From [Mycobacterium] crassicus (GTDB lineage Bacteria; Actinomycetota; Actinomycetes; Mycobacteriales; Mycobacteriaceae): a stretch of DNA of 64,000 nt. The translations under genes and the position numbers were made by a program. The notes below the pieces were generated by a model. It was not told the DNA's origin. It saw only the letters and a list, made by a program, of their open reading frames with translations, and did not search any database. The stretch is taken from positions 2,508,537 through 2,572,536 of the forward strand of contig NZ_CP084029.1 in the NCBI RefSeq assembly GCF_020181615.1, in the 5' to 3' direction. Of the stretch, positions 36,848 to 44,146 are shown piece after piece. The first letter of the stretch is position 1. Every line of letters starts with the position of its first letter.

Positions 36848-37669
36848 ATGGCTACGATGAACCGCCTGATCTTCAATCCGGTTTCCCACCGCGTCATGAC
36901 GAACCCGTTCGTCTACCACTTGTTGTTCACCTCGTTCGTGACCAAGCGGTTCGCCACCCAGACCAAGATGCTCAGTGGTGACGACTGGTTGTTCCTGAAC
37001 TACGGCTACGAAGAGGACCCGCCGATGGCGGTGCCGCTGGACGCCTCGGACGAGGCCAACCGGTTCTTCATCCAGCAGTACCACCGCACCGCCGCCCTGG
37101 CCGATATGGCCGGCAAGAAGGTGCTCGAGGTGAGCTGTGGCCACGGGGGCGGCGCGTCGTATGTGGCCCGCACCTTCAAGCCCGCCTCCTACACCGGTCT
37201 GGACCTCAACGAGACCGCCATCGAGTTCTGTCGGGAGCGCCACCAGCTGCCCGGGATGGACTTCGTACAGGGCGACGCCGAGGACCTGCCCTTCGAGGAC
37301 GGCTCGTTCGACGTGGTGTTCCAGGTGGAGGCATCGCACCTGTACCCGCACCCGGCCCGGTTCTTCAACGGCGCGGCACGGGTTCTCGCCAAGGGCGGGC
37401 ACTTCCTCTACACCGACTTCCGGCGCCGCAGCGAGCTGGCCCAGTGGGACGCGGAGCTGGCCGACACCGGATTGCGTCTGGTGTCCGAAGAGGACATCAG
37501 CATGGATGTGTTGCGCGGCAACGAGAAGAACCTGGCCCGCAAGCAGGACATGATCGCCCACCACGGCGGTCTGGCCCGCTTCGCCAGCGCCGCGACCGAC
37601 TGGACCTTCAACGGTGCGCTGAAGAACGGCGAGTTCGTCTACCGGCTGTACTGCTTCACCAAGGACTGA
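36848..37669 (+). CDS. SAM-dependent methyltransferase, second Rv2952-family paralogue
   Basis: 273 aa paralogue of the gene at 33584. The SAM motif VLEVSCGHGGGASYVARTF, the segment FKPASYTGLDLNETAIEFC and the closing VYRLYCFTKD are shared with Rv2952-type lipid O-methyltransferases; the C-terminal YCFTKD is identical to the end I recall for Rv2952. The N-terminus is more hydrophobic (PFVYHLLFTSFV) than in its paralogue. It lies 61 bases after the SDR gene, so P450, SDR and methyltransferase may form one unit: oxidise, adjust, methylate. It converges on the SDR-hydrolase gene across a shared hairpin. Confidence 0.9.
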   Translation: MATMNRLIFNPVSHRVMTNPFVYHLLFTSFVTKRFATQTKMLSGDDWLFLNYGYEEDPPMAVPLDASDEANRFFIQQYHRTAALADMAGKKVLEVSCGHGGGASYVARTFKPASYTGLDLNETAIEFCRERHQLPGMDFVQGDAEDLPFEDGSFDVVFQVEASHLYPHPARFFNGAARVLAKGGHFLYTDFRRRSELAQWDAELADTGLRLVSEEDISMDVLRGNEKNLARKQDMIAHHGGLARFASAATDWTFNGALKNGEFVYRLYCFTKD

Positions 37670-37677
37670 CGACCCGC

Positions 37678-37714
37678 GGCCTGTCGGGGGCCCGCCGAAG
37701 GCTTCCGGCAGGCC
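37678..37714. terminator. Bidirectional terminator hairpin
   Basis: GGCCTGTCGG (37678-37687) pairs with CCGGCAGGCC (37705-37714), 10 base pairs including one G-U. It sits between the convergent methyltransferase and SDR-hydrolase genes. Confidence 0.55.
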
Positions 37715-37716
37715 CG

Positions 37717-39381
37717 TTATAGGCCTCGATCGCCCAGCCAGCCGTGGATTCGTTCGGCCACGGCTTCCCAGCCCGGCTCGAGCATCATGTTGTGCCCCAT
37801 GTCGGGGAAGAACTCCGCTTCGGTGCGGTAGGCGCGCGCGGTCGCCAACACCTCTTTACGGGTGTGGGCGCCGTCCTGCTCTGCTCCCAGCACCAGCAGC
37901 GGCGTCGTCACCCGGTCCGGGTGCGGCAGGTTGAGCACCAGGCAGTCGACACTGACCCGGGAACTGTCCTCCTGCAGACGGGCCGCGCAGTCGGCGACGA
38001 CGTCTTCGGGAGTGTTGGCGGAAAAGAACTTCTCCCGCGCCTGGGCCGGAGTGTTGATGTACTGCAACGACTTTCCGGTCAGCGCCATCTTGACGGCCTG
38101 CCCCGGACGGCGCCGCAGCCAGCGCAGGCTCGACCCGTAATTGCCCTGCGGGGGAATCGAGGCCATCAGCACGCCGGCCGGCGCGGCGTTGGACTCCAAA
38201 TACTTCTGCACGATCAGCCCACCCATCGAGTGACCGATCACCACCGGGGGCGCCTGAAGGCTGTCGGCGACCGACTTGACGTCGGCGACGTAGTCATCGA
38301 CGGTGCAGTCCCGCAGCGGCTTGTCGATGGCGCTGTGGCCGTGCCCCCGGAAGCTGACGGCCACCGCACGGTAACCGTGGTCGGCGAAGTAGCCGAGGAA
38401 GTGCTCGTTCCAGCACCAGGCGGCGTGCCAGGCCCCGTGGACGAACAACAGCGGAACAGGATGGGCCTCGCTGACACAGCCCTTGTCGATCACCTCAAGC
38501 ACCACACTGCTCCCCCTGTCCGGCGCGCGGCCGTCCCCCGGCCTCGACGATAACCGGGTTGTCCCCCGACCCGGGTTGCGAGTTGACAATGGAGTACGCC
38601 GCGCCAGCAACGGTAGCAGCGGTCCATGCGGCAAGACCCGGTATGCCAGCACCAGCAGCCGATTCGCCCACCCCGGCGTGACCCGGCCCTTTCCCGCTGT
38701 CAGCCCGTCGACCGCCGCCCGCGCCACCTGGTCAACCGACTTCCACATGACGCCGGGTAGCACCTTCCTACGTTCGCCGTCACCGAACCCGGCGGTGACA
38801 TCCAATTGAGTGTCGACCGGTCCCGGACACAGCGTCGTCGCGGTGACACCGGTACCGCGCAACTCGCTGCGCAGGCTCTCGGTGTAGGAGGCGACGAACG
38901 CCTTGGACGCGCCGTAGGTCGCCTGTCCCGGCAGCGGACCGAAGCCGGCCACCGAAGACACATTGAGCACCGCCCCATGCCCCCGGGCCACCATGCCCGG
39001 CAGGAACCGGCTGCACAGGTCCACGACAGCCGCAACATCGACCTCGACCAGGTCCAGTTGACTCTCCGGCTCTGTTCTCGCGGCCAGTGCCACCACCGAC
39101 AGGCCCGCATTGTTAACCAGCACATCCGCCACCAGGCCCAATGCCGCAATTCGATCCGGCAACGCGGCACGCTCGGTTCGGCTGGACAGGTCGGCCGGCA
39201 CGACGTGCACCGGGTGCGGGCTCAACTCCGCGGCCAGGGCGTGCAGCCGTTCGGCGTTACGCGCCACCACGATCAGTTGATGGCCACGCCGGGCGAACTC
39301 ACGCGCCATCGCAGCGCCGATCCCCGACGAAGCGCCGGTGATCACCACGGCACTGTCCTCGCTCGGCGCCGGTACACCCAC
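37717..39381 (-). CDS. SDR joined in frame to an alpha/beta hydrolase (possible fusion, or two genes without a stop between)
   Basis: One uninterrupted 554-codon frame. Residues 1-265 are a classical SDR: VVITGASSGIG, VNNAGLSVV, LNVSSVAG, YGASK. After a low-complexity Arg/Gly linker, the C-terminal 260 residues are an alpha/beta hydrolase: FVHGAWHAAWCW oxyanion region, VVIGHSMGGLIV nucleophile elbow, and MGHNMMLEPGW with the catalytic histidine. A strong ribosome site (AGGGGGAG) precedes a GTG at 38505, exactly where the hydrolase should begin, so the hydrolase may also be made alone (262 aa). GTG at 39381 is chosen because TAGGGT lies 7 bases upstream; a GTG three codons earlier exists. Substrates are unknown, but the lipid-modifying context is suggestive. 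Confidence 0.8.
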   Translation of the reverse strand: MGVPAPSEDSAVVITGASSGIGAAMAREFARRGHQLIVVARNAERLHALAAELSPHPVHVVPADLSSRTERAALPDRIAALGLVADVLVNNAGLSVVALAARTEPESQLDLVEVDVAAVVDLCSRFLPGMVARGHGAVLNVSSVAGFGPLPGQATYGASKAFVASYTESLRSELRGTGVTATTLCPGPVDTQLDVTAGFGDGERRKVLPGVMWKSVDQVARAAVDGLTAGKGRVTPGWANRLLVLAYRVLPHGPLLPLLARRTPLSTRNPGRGTTRLSSRPGDGRAPDRGSSVVLEVIDKGCVSEAHPVPLLFVHGAWHAAWCWNEHFLGYFADHGYRAVAVSFRGHGHSAIDKPLRDCTVDDYVADVKSVADSLQAPPVVIGHSMGGLIVQKYLESNAAPAGVLMASIPPQGNYGSSLRWLRRRPGQAVKMALTGKSLQYINTPAQAREKFFSANTPEDVVADCAARLQEDSSRVSVDCLVLNLPHPDRVTTPLLVLGAEQDGAHTRKEVLATARAYRTEAEFFPDMGHNMMLEPGWEAVAERIHGWLGDRGL

Positions 39382-39388
39382 GCGGCCC

Positions 39389-39394
39389 ACCCTA
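39389..39394 (-). promoter_or_regulatory. Leaderless -10 box of the SDR-hydrolase gene
   Basis: TAGGGT on the minus strand with exactly 7 bases to the GTG at 39381. Confidence 0.45.
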
Positions 39395-39510
39395 ATCCCC
39401 CGCGATTACCCAGACGACTGCTGGCAAATATTCGCTACCTCGGCAGGCGCTGGGACAAGTTCCTGTGTACGCTGACGCGGATATGTGTGTGATCTAAATG
39501 GGGGAATTTA

Positions 39511-40596
39511 ATGACACGCTCTAGCTATCGGTGGATGACAGTCGGTTTGTTGGCGGGGGGATGCGCCGGCATGCTGGGACTGACTTCGGCGCTCAACCCG
39601 TCCGTTGCCCACGGCCAGGACAGCGGCACCGCGTTGATCATGGGTTATGTGATGACACCCGATCCCGGCACGGTGTACGACCAACGGGTCATGGACCTGT
39701 TCATCAACCCCCCGAACCCGTTCCCGGGGCAGTCGGTCTACCCGGGCTACACCCCGGTTGTCGAACCGCTGAACCCCACTGACTACCGACAGAGCCTGCT
39801 CGACGCCGCTCAGAAACTGAACCAGGACATCGGGAAATATCTGGAAGACGGCCCGGTCACGGTCTTCGGCGTCTCGTCCACGACGTCTATCGCCACCCAG
39901 GCGATGATCGATCTCGCCCAGGCCGGCGCCAACGCACCCGATCCCGCTGATCTGCACTTCGTGCTGGTCGAGAACCTGAACACGCCCAACGGCGGCATCA
40001 TGACCCGTTTTCCGGACAACCCGATGATGAACCTGCCGGCCACCCTGTCGGATTCGCCGTACACCACCGACGTCTACAACTTCGAGTACAGCGGCGCCAG
40101 CGACTTCCCGAAGTACCTGACGAACCTGTTGGCGGTGTCGAACTCGATGGCGGGATACGTCTTCCTTCACCCGTACCTGATCACCGGCTACCCCAGTTCT
40201 TGGGACCCGGGCTCGATGGCCGAGGCGGTGAAGCTTCCGATGTCGGAGGGCTACGACGGCGACACCTCGTTCTATCTGATCCCCACCATGAACCTGCCGA
40301 TTCTTGAGCCCATTCGGCAGTTCCCGCTGTTCGGGCCGGCGATGGCCGACATGATTCAGCCCGCCCTGCGGGTGCTGATCGACCTGGGCTACGACCGCTC
40401 GGATCCGGCCGACGTCACCGCGCCGGCGACTTTCAACATGCCGACGATCGATTGGGAGGTGGTGTCCCACAACCTCCAACTCGGCTTCGAGCAGGGCTGG
40501 ATTGCCGCGCAGGTGGACATGGGCATGCTGCCGCAGACGGCGCTGCCCGACCTGTACCCCTACCTGCCGGACATCTCGGGCCTGATCGCGGGGTAA
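39511..40596 (+). CDS. Secreted PE-PPE-domain-like protein with altered nucleophile elbow
   Basis: 361 aa. A Sec signal peptide (MTRSSYRWMTVGLLAGGCAG onward, probable cut after VAHGQ) is followed by a PE-PPE-like fold recognisable from SGTALIMGYVMTPDPGTVYD, LHFVLVENLNTPNGGIMTRF and FYLIPTMNLPILEPIRQFP. These parallel the protein at 24555. The elbow that reads FGYSQS there is FGVSSTTS here, with serine near residue 122, and the acidic/basic residues of the last motif are changed (IPQDH becomes IPTMN). Hydrolase activity may therefore be lost or altered. The ribosome site GGGGGAA lies just before the ATG. It converges on a family of three secreted proteins across a strong hairpin. Confidence 0.82.
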   Translation: MTRSSYRWMTVGLLAGGCAGMLGLTSALNPSVAHGQDSGTALIMGYVMTPDPGTVYDQRVMDLFINPPNPFPGQSVYPGYTPVVEPLNPTDYRQSLLDAAQKLNQDIGKYLEDGPVTVFGVSSTTSIATQAMIDLAQAGANAPDPADLHFVLVENLNTPNGGIMTRFPDNPMMNLPATLSDSPYTTDVYNFEYSGASDFPKYLTNLLAVSNSMAGYVFLHPYLITGYPSSWDPGSMAEAVKLPMSEGYDGDTSFYLIPTMNLPILEPIRQFPLFGPAMADMIQPALRVLIDLGYDRSDPADVTAPATFNMPTIDWEVVSHNLQLGFEQGWIAAQVDMGMLPQTALPDLYPYLPDISGLIAG

Positions 40597-40611
40597 CCCG
40601 CGGGGTTTTCG

Positions 40612-40650
40612 TCGAAGGACCGGCCGGGGTGAACCCGGCCGGTCCTTCGA
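40612..40650. terminator. Perfect 17-base hairpin between convergent genes
   Basis: TCGAAGGACCGGCCGGG (40612-40628) and its exact reverse complement (40634-40650) around a 5-base loop. It would terminate both the PE-PPE-like gene and the convergent secreted-family gene. Confidence 0.8.
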
Positions 40651-40663
40651 CTGTGTCGGGTGA

Positions 40664-42067
40664 CTATGCCGGTGTGACGTCGAAGACGGCGTCCCACAGC
40701 CCCTGAATGTCGAACGGCCCGATGATCCCGATGTTGTCGGCGATGTTGAACAGGTAGTTGCCGAGGAAGTCGTGGATCTGCTCAACCGTGGGCAGATAAG
40801 GGGTGGTGTCGATCACCGGGTCGTCCGGCAGCGGGTTCTTCAGGTCGAGCAGGACGGTGCCCAGCCGCCACAGCCATGCTTCGTAGTCGATGATCTCCGG
40901 TGTGGAGACATTGGCGGTGCCGTTGTCGTAGGCGGCCAACCATTCGTCGATGACGGGGTTGCCCGGCCACAGGTCACCGACCGCCTTCGCCAACAGGAGG
41001 TAGCTGGGCATGTTCCAGTCGTTGGGGTCCATGATGTTGCCCGAGGGGTCGGGCAGCAGGCACGGGCCCGGACAGAACGGACTGCCCGGGATGAACGGGT
41101 TGAACGCCACCAGCATCGACGCGATCAGGGCCTGCACCACCCGGCCGAACTCGACGAGGTCGGGCATCTGGAACTTGCCGAAGTCGAACGGCTGCATCAG
41201 GCTGTCGAAGAAATTGATGAACGGCTGATCGAAGTTCATCTCGTAGCTGCTGCCCGCCCACGGCATCAGCGGGGCCTTCGGATCGATATTGGGGTAGTCC
41301 TCCGGGTTCAAACCCAGCTGTTCCAGGGTGCGAGTGCCCTCCCAATAGAACCCGTCGTTGGCGAACCCGATGTTTTCCATCCCCGGCGAATTCGGGTCGA
41401 AATAGTAGGAATTGCCGTTCATCATGTCCGAGAACGGGATCTGAAACCAGTTCTCGATCAACGGAAACTTCTGTAGGCCGGTGGCAATCAGCAGGCTCCA
41501 CAGCCCCTGGTCGATCCAGCTGAAGCCGGTGATGGGACTGGTCGGCATCGCCGGCAGGCAGTCCAAGCCCGCGCAGGTCAGGTTCACCGGGATCTCGACA
41601 TTGCCCAGCATGGACAGCTGCTGGGCCAGACCCGGGTAGAGGAATTCTCCCTCGTGACCGGCACCGGACAGCTCGGGGAACGGCACCAGCAGCTGAATGA
41701 TCGACTCAAAGTGGCCCAGATCGCCGGGATCCTCACCCCAGACGTTGGTCGGACTTCCGACCCACCACGGCCCGCTGTAGAGCAGTGACTTCGACATCGT
41801 GTCGAGGGCATGGATCTCGTTCGCCGGGATGTTGACCAGGGCCTGGAACAGGTTCAGCGGCACATTGAGCAGCGATTCACCGGCGGTCAGGCTCGGCGCG
41901 AGCTGGACGGCAGCGGCCTCAGCGGGAGAAACCGGCGAAAGAGCCGGACCGACGGCAATGAGCCCCGCCATCGTGATGGCCAACCCAGCTGTGGAGTACG
42001 TGCGCGGGGCAGCGAGTATCCCGATGGTTCCTCCAACCACGATGAAAGGTCGTGCCTGAAGCGGCAC
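40664..42067 (-). CDS. Secreted protein, WGEDPGD family member 1, unknown function
   Basis: 467 aa; not a family I can name. A hydrophobic segment (AGLIAVGPALSPVSPAEA) about residues 33-52 suggests an export signal with cleavage after AEAAA. Motifs shared with the next two genes: LLNVPLNLFQALVNIPANE, PTNVWGEDPGDLGHFESI, FPLIENWFQIPFSDMMNG, and DPNDWN...DLWPGNP. Two cysteine pairs (CAGLDC and CPGPC) may form disulfides. The proposed GTG start at 42067 lies inside a perfect 9-base hairpin (42048-42071) and lacks a spaced ribosome site, so the true start may be a downstream codon or its use may be regulated. It is the last gene in the tandem set and ends at a shared terminator. Confidence 0.8.
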   Translation of the reverse strand: MPLQARPFIVVGGTIGILAAPRTYSTAGLAITMAGLIAVGPALSPVSPAEAAAVQLAPSLTAGESLLNVPLNLFQALVNIPANEIHALDTMSKSLLYSGPWWVGSPTNVWGEDPGDLGHFESIIQLLVPFPELSGAGHEGEFLYPGLAQQLSMLGNVEIPVNLTCAGLDCLPAMPTSPITGFSWIDQGLWSLLIATGLQKFPLIENWFQIPFSDMMNGNSYYFDPNSPGMENIGFANDGFYWEGTRTLEQLGLNPEDYPNIDPKAPLMPWAGSSYEMNFDQPFINFFDSLMQPFDFGKFQMPDLVEFGRVVQALIASMLVAFNPFIPGSPFCPGPCLLPDPSGNIMDPNDWNMPSYLLLAKAVGDLWPGNPVIDEWLAAYDNGTANVSTPEIIDYEAWLWRLGTVLLDLKNPLPDDPVIDTTPYLPTVEQIHDFLGNYLFNIADNIGIIGPFDIQGLWDAVFDVTPA

Positions 42068-42071
42068 GACC
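42048..42071 (-). promoter_or_regulatory. Hairpin covering the start codon of WGEDPGD member 1
   Basis: GGTCGTGCC and GGCACGACC arms (9 base pairs, 6-base loop) enclose the candidate GTG at 42067. In the mRNA this could block initiation. Confidence 0.4.
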
Positions 42072-42139
42072 TAAGACGGTTCATGCAATCTACCAAAGAA
42101 AAACCTGAGCGCAACCGATGGGGCTAGGCCCCGAAAACG

Positions 42140-42173
42140 CAGCAGCCCGGCCGCGAAAACGGCCGGGCTGCTG
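42140..42173 (-). terminator. Terminator after WGEDPGD member 2
   Basis: CAGCAGCCCGGCC (42140-42152) and its exact complement (42161-42173), followed on the minus strand by GCGTTTTCG, 12 bases beyond the stop at 42185. Confidence 0.7.
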
Positions 42174-42184
42174 TGGGTGTCGCG

Positions 42185-43909
42185 CTAGAAGCCGAACCAG
42201 CCCGACATCTCTGCCCACAAGGCGTCGAGTTCGTTGACGAGACCGCCCGACGGGTCCATGAAGCGCAGGAGGTCATCCCAGAGCAGCAGCGAATTCTTGC
42301 CACCGAAGTCGCCGATCACCTGCTCGTCGAGCGGCAGGTCGGGGTTCCAGGTCGGCGGCATGTAGTAGCCGGTGTCGGGATTGATCGGCCACGGACCCAA
42401 CAGGCCCGGGTCGGTCAACACCCCGCCGTTGACGAGCAGGGCCGGCAGGTACGGGTTGATGGCCGCGAGATCGTCGATGATCCGGTTGTGCGTCTCCGCG
42501 TCGAAGGTGAACATACCGGTCTGCAGAGCAGAGATACCGGCCAGGATCTGCTCGTCGGTCCCGCCGTTGGCGTTGCCGACGGAATTCGCCGCCTCCTGCT
42601 CGGTCAGGTCGATCCACTGCTGGATCAGTGGGTTGGGGGCGCCGATGCCCTGGATCGACTTCACGAGGTCCAGGCTGGTCACACCCCACGGCGGGGAGAT
42701 CGGCGCCATGTTGCACAGTCCCGGGCACATTGGGCTGCCGGGGACGTACGGGTTGAAGTCGACGACCATGCCGGCGATCAGAGCCTTCATCGCCTGGAAG
42801 ACGTCTTCCGAGCTGGCGAAGTGGAACCCGGTGAGCGGGTCGTTGCCGTTGACGCTCCAGTCGACCGGCTGCATCAGGCTGTCGAACCACCGCTGCATGG
42901 GGCCGAACGGGTCCAGCTTGAAGGTCAGGCCCGCCCACGGCATGAGGTTGACCTGGTTGCCGTACTGGTCAAGGACCGGGTCGCCGTTTTCGTCGAGAAG
43001 CGGATGCGTGCCCGGGTAGCCGAAGCCGGGCTGAGCCTCACCGGACCATGGGCTCCCGCCGTACATGGGCCCGCCCGGCACCGCGCCGCCCTCACCAACA
43101 CCAGCGTCCGGGTTGGCGATGCCGCCGGAGGTGGGGTTGGAGGGGTCGCTCCACGGGCTGTCCGGGAACTTGTAACCGTTCAGCATGTCCTGGATCGGCA
43201 CCTTGAGCCAATACTTGAACAGGTCCAGCTGGTTGTCGTCGTTGGGGAAGTTGGTGAACTTCTGGAAGAAGTTCAGCGTCGCGTCCAAGCCGGTCAGCCC
43301 GGTAATCGGCTCGACCGGAGACATCGGGTAGCACTGGATCGAGTCACACGACGCGCTGATCGGCAGCAGGGCGGCGGCGAACATCGCGAACTGCTGGCCC
43401 AAGCCCGCGGTGCCGTTGGCCAGGGCATCCGGGTCGATCGTGGGGTCGTACAGGCCAGAGAGCCGGGGCGCGAACGGCAACATGAAGTCCATGACCGCCA
43501 TGAAGTGGCCCGGGTCGCCCGGGTCCTCTCCCCAGATGTTGGTGGCGCTGGGGGTGAACCAGTTGCCGGTGAAGAAGAACGAGTTGGCCAGCACGTTGGT
43601 GGCCGACACCTCGTTGAAGGGAATGTTGACGAGGCCCTGAAACAGGTTGAACGGGATGTTGAAGATGGAGGCCTCGGCGGCGAGCTGCACCGCTCGCTGG
43701 GCAGCGGTCAGGCCGGTGTCCCACGGCGCTACCGGTGCGACCGGGGATATCGCCACGACGCTTGCGGCGGCAACGACCGCGCCTGCAGTCGCATTGCGAC
43801 GCTGCGGCATCGCACGATGCGCACCGGCGAACGCGTTACGGCGCCCAGGCACCGCGCGATGCCTACCGCCGGTCGCGGGCCGACGGTCCCGCATCACACC
43901 ATGCTTCAC
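42185..43909 (-). CDS. Secreted protein, WGEDPGD family member 2, unknown function
   Basis: 574 aa, the longest of three tandem paralogues. The GTG at 43909 follows AGGGGG by 4 bases. The N-terminus is unusual: a 40-residue Arg-rich stretch containing a duplicated HRAxPxRRNAxAGA unit comes before the hydrophobic signal core (VVAAASVVAISPVAPVAP). The mature part has IFNIPFNLFQGLVNIPFNE, SATNIWGEDPGDPGHFMAV, MFAAALLPISASCDS, and a glycine/proline-rich loop near residue 280 (GGAVPGGPMYGGSPWSGEAQ). FKYWLKVPIQDMLNG aligns with the NWFQ-type segment of the paralogues. Two paired cysteine motifs (CDSIQC, CPGLC) match member 1. It has its own AT-rich upstream region, so it may be transcribed alone. 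Confidence 0.82.
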   Translation of the reverse strand: MKHGVMRDRRPATGGRHRAVPGRRNAFAGAHRAMPQRRNATAGAVVAAASVVAISPVAPVAPWDTGLTAAQRAVQLAAEASIFNIPFNLFQGLVNIPFNEVSATNVLANSFFFTGNWFTPSATNIWGEDPGDPGHFMAVMDFMLPFAPRLSGLYDPTIDPDALANGTAGLGQQFAMFAAALLPISASCDSIQCYPMSPVEPITGLTGLDATLNFFQKFTNFPNDDNQLDLFKYWLKVPIQDMLNGYKFPDSPWSDPSNPTSGGIANPDAGVGEGGAVPGGPMYGGSPWSGEAQPGFGYPGTHPLLDENGDPVLDQYGNQVNLMPWAGLTFKLDPFGPMQRWFDSLMQPVDWSVNGNDPLTGFHFASSEDVFQAMKALIAGMVVDFNPYVPGSPMCPGLCNMAPISPPWGVTSLDLVKSIQGIGAPNPLIQQWIDLTEQEAANSVGNANGGTDEQILAGISALQTGMFTFDAETHNRIIDDLAAINPYLPALLVNGGVLTDPGLLGPWPINPDTGYYMPPTWNPDLPLDEQVIGDFGGKNSLLLWDDLLRFMDPSGGLVNELDALWAEMSGWFGF

Positions 43910-44146
43910 ATTTCCCCCTTGTGTCCCCACCGAACCGTGACAGCATATCGGTGTCACGGTCCTGTGTCTAAGCGAGTACGGGTTAATTTATATGGTGTGC
44001 GGATTAACGTCTGTTAAGCCGCACATCATGGTCATCTTCGGCTTGTCTTCTGGTCGATCAGTGGATCAACGGGACGTTACCGTACGGCGTAAACGAGCGT
44101 GGGAGACCGAGGCGCGCGCCCCTACCGCACGTCTACGCAGGCAGAT

